Assembly (NCBI GenBank): GCA_902490095.1
Contig: CABUCQ010000120.1
Location: forward strand, 1-6,529
DNA from: an uncultured Collinsella sp.
GTDB taxonomy: Bacteria > Actinomycetota > Coriobacteriia > Coriobacteriales > Coriobacteriaceae
Direction of reading: 5' to 3'
Length of the DNA: 6,529 nucleotides
Numbering within the stretch: position 1 is the first letter of the stretch; the number at the start of each line of letters is the position of its first letter. The notes beneath the pieces were generated by a model that saw only the letters and a program-made list of their open reading frames with translations, ran no database searches and had not been told where the DNA came from. Of the stretch, positions 5,282-6,529 are shown piece by piece. A program made the position numbers and the translations under genes.

Positions 5282-6487
5282 ATGCGTACGATCACCGAGT
5301 CCGAGTCCACCCCTAAGGCCGACGGCTACTTTATGCCTGCTGAGTTCGCTCCGCAGGATCGCGTGTGGATGGGCTGGCCCCATCGCACCGATACCTGGGC
5401 CCATGGCGCCAAGCCGGCTCAGAAGCAGTATGCCGCCATCGCTCGCGCTATTGCCGAGTTCACTCCGGTTACCATATGCGTCAATCAGGCCGACTACGCC
5501 AACTGCAAGGCCGTCTTTGAGGAAGACGAGAACGTTACCGTTATCGAGATGACCACCGACGACGCTTGGTTCCGCGACACCGCTGCCACTTTTGTTATCA
5601 ACGGCAAGGGCGATAAGCGCGCCAACCACTGGCACTTCAACGCTTATGGCGGTCTTGTCGACGGCCTGTACTTCCCGTGGGACAAGGACGAGCAGATCGC
5701 CCTTAAGATGGCTGAGCTTTCCGGCTGTCGTCGTTATCGTCCCGATGACATGATCCTCGAGGGCGGTTCCATCACCGTCGACGGCGAAGGTACCGTGGTC
5801 GTGACCGACCAGTGCCTGCTTTCCCCGGGCCGCACCTGCTCTGCGGTTCTGGAGGAGGAAGAGGATCCCGAGTCCATCTGGCCCAAGTTCAAGAGGAAGT
5901 TCGAGCCCTGGAGCGAGGAACTTCGCGCCTATATGGACGAACACCTCAAGGATTATCTGGGTGTCGAGAAGGTCATCTGGGTCAAGGAGGGCATCGACCC
6001 CGAGGAGACCAACGGTCACATCGATGACGTCGCCACGTTCATCGCTCCGGGCGTCATGGCCTGCATCTGGACTGACGATCCCGAGTATCCGTTCTACGAG
6101 CAGTGCCATGCTGTCTACGAGACCCTTTCCAACGCCGTTGACGCCAAGGGCCGCAAGATGAAGGTCTACAAGCTCTGCATGCCTGTGAACCCGCTGTTCA
6201 TGGACCAGGCTTCCTGCGACACCATCGACGCCGACGAGAACGCCGAGCCGCGCGTTGCCGACGAGCCGCTGATCGCCTCCTACATGAACTACCTGGTCAC
6301 CAACCACGGCGTTATCGTCCCGCAGTACGGCGACGAGAACGATCAGCTTGCCGTTGACACGCTCCAGAAGATCTACGACGAGGTCTGGGGCGAGGGCGTC
6401 TACAAGTGCGTCGGCGTTCAGTCCGAGCAGGTCGTCTTCGGTGGCGGAAATATCCACTGCATTACTCAGCAGGAACCCTCGGCGTAA
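5282..6487 (+). CDS. aguA: Agmatine deiminase
   Basis: This 401-residue cytoplasmic enzyme of the guanidine-modifying (pentein/GME) superfamily hydrolyses agmatine to N-carbamoylputrescine and ammonia. Visible family features are the N-terminal FAPQDRVWMGWPHRTDTW (22-39), DDAWFRDT (93-100) with catalytic D99, EGGSI (160-164) with E160, NGHIDDV (244-250) with H246 and D248, and the C-terminal GGGNIHCITQQEP (387-399) with nucleophile C393. All active-site residues are present. It is about 30 residues longer than typical agmatine deiminases (about 365-370), mostly through a charged stretch near 190-225. The ATG at 5282 is chosen because GGAGGA lies 6 nt upstream and homology begins right after it; the open frame further upstream is arginine- and proline-rich and not protein-like. 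It follows the putative agmatine antiporter by 285 nt. Lysine codons are all AAG, suggesting high expression. Carbamoyltransferase and carbamate kinase genes are not in the window. Confidence 0.95.
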   Translation: MRTITESESTPKADGYFMPAEFAPQDRVWMGWPHRTDTWAHGAKPAQKQYAAIARAIAEFTPVTICVNQADYANCKAVFEEDENVTVIEMTTDDAWFRDTAATFVINGKGDKRANHWHFNAYGGLVDGLYFPWDKDEQIALKMAELSGCRRYRPDDMILEGGSITVDGEGTVVVTDQCLLSPGRTCSAVLEEEEDPESIWPKFKRKFEPWSEELRAYMDEHLKDYLGVEKVIWVKEGIDPEETNGHIDDVATFIAPGVMACIWTDDPEYPFYEQCHAVYETLSNAVDAKGRKMKVYKLCMPVNPLFMDQASCDTIDADENAEPRVADEPLIASYMNYLVTNHGVIVPQYGDENDQLAVDTLQKIYDEVWGEGVYKCVGVQSEQVVFGGGNIHCITQQEPSA

Positions 6488-6529
6488 CTGTCTGTCTTCC
6501 CGAGGCACGGCACCTTCCCGTTCATTCGT

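Noticed and set aside
5135..6508. Minus-strand open frame of 457 codons opposite agmatine deiminase
   Set aside because: The plus strand encodes AguA with all catalytic motifs. The antisense frame is open because of strong G/C bias at third positions.

Overview
The window looks like chromosomal DNA from a high-GC actinobacterium of the class Coriobacteriia, most likely Collinsella or a close relative. This is an inference from GC-rich third positions, strong Shine-Dalgarno sites about 6 nt before each start, and the feel of the proteins (a BceAB-type transporter and an agmatine deiminase pathway with Coriobacteriia-like sequence). No RNA gene or marker in the window proves it.

Layout. (1) Bases 1-101, minus strand: the first 33 codons of a MutT-like Nudix hydrolase that runs off the left edge. 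(2) Bases 102-249: a divergent control region holding a MerR-operator-like dyad and a 9+9 bp inverted repeat just before the next gene. (3) Bases 250-3247, plus strand: a BceAB-type peptide-antibiotic detoxification/sensing ABC transporter, ATPase and permease overlapping by 11 bp. No BceRS two-component pair is visible beside them. (4) Bases 3248-3556: a gene-free stretch with three successive hairpins, the first about 99 nt long with a UUCG tetraloop, followed by an AT-rich likely promoter. (5) Bases 3557-4996: an APC-superfamily antiporter, called AguD from its neighbour. (6) Bases 4997-5281: a 285-nt gap containing a hairpin over the aguD stop and a multi-helix leader-like structure ending just before the next ribosome binding site. 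(7) Bases 5282-6487: agmatine deiminase AguA with all catalytic residues. The last 42 bases hold nothing I can identify.

How the genes work together. AguD would import agmatine in exchange for putrescine, and AguA would deiminate agmatine to N-carbamoylputrescine and ammonia. This is the first half of the agmatine deiminase pathway, which gives ammonia (acid tolerance) and, with a carbamoyltransferase and carbamate kinase not present here, ATP. BceAB is functionally unrelated: it probably protects against cell-wall-active peptides. The most interesting unexplained material is the non-coding DNA: the long hairpin at 3291-3389, the palindrome at 3403-3430 and the candidate structured leader at 5143-5258.
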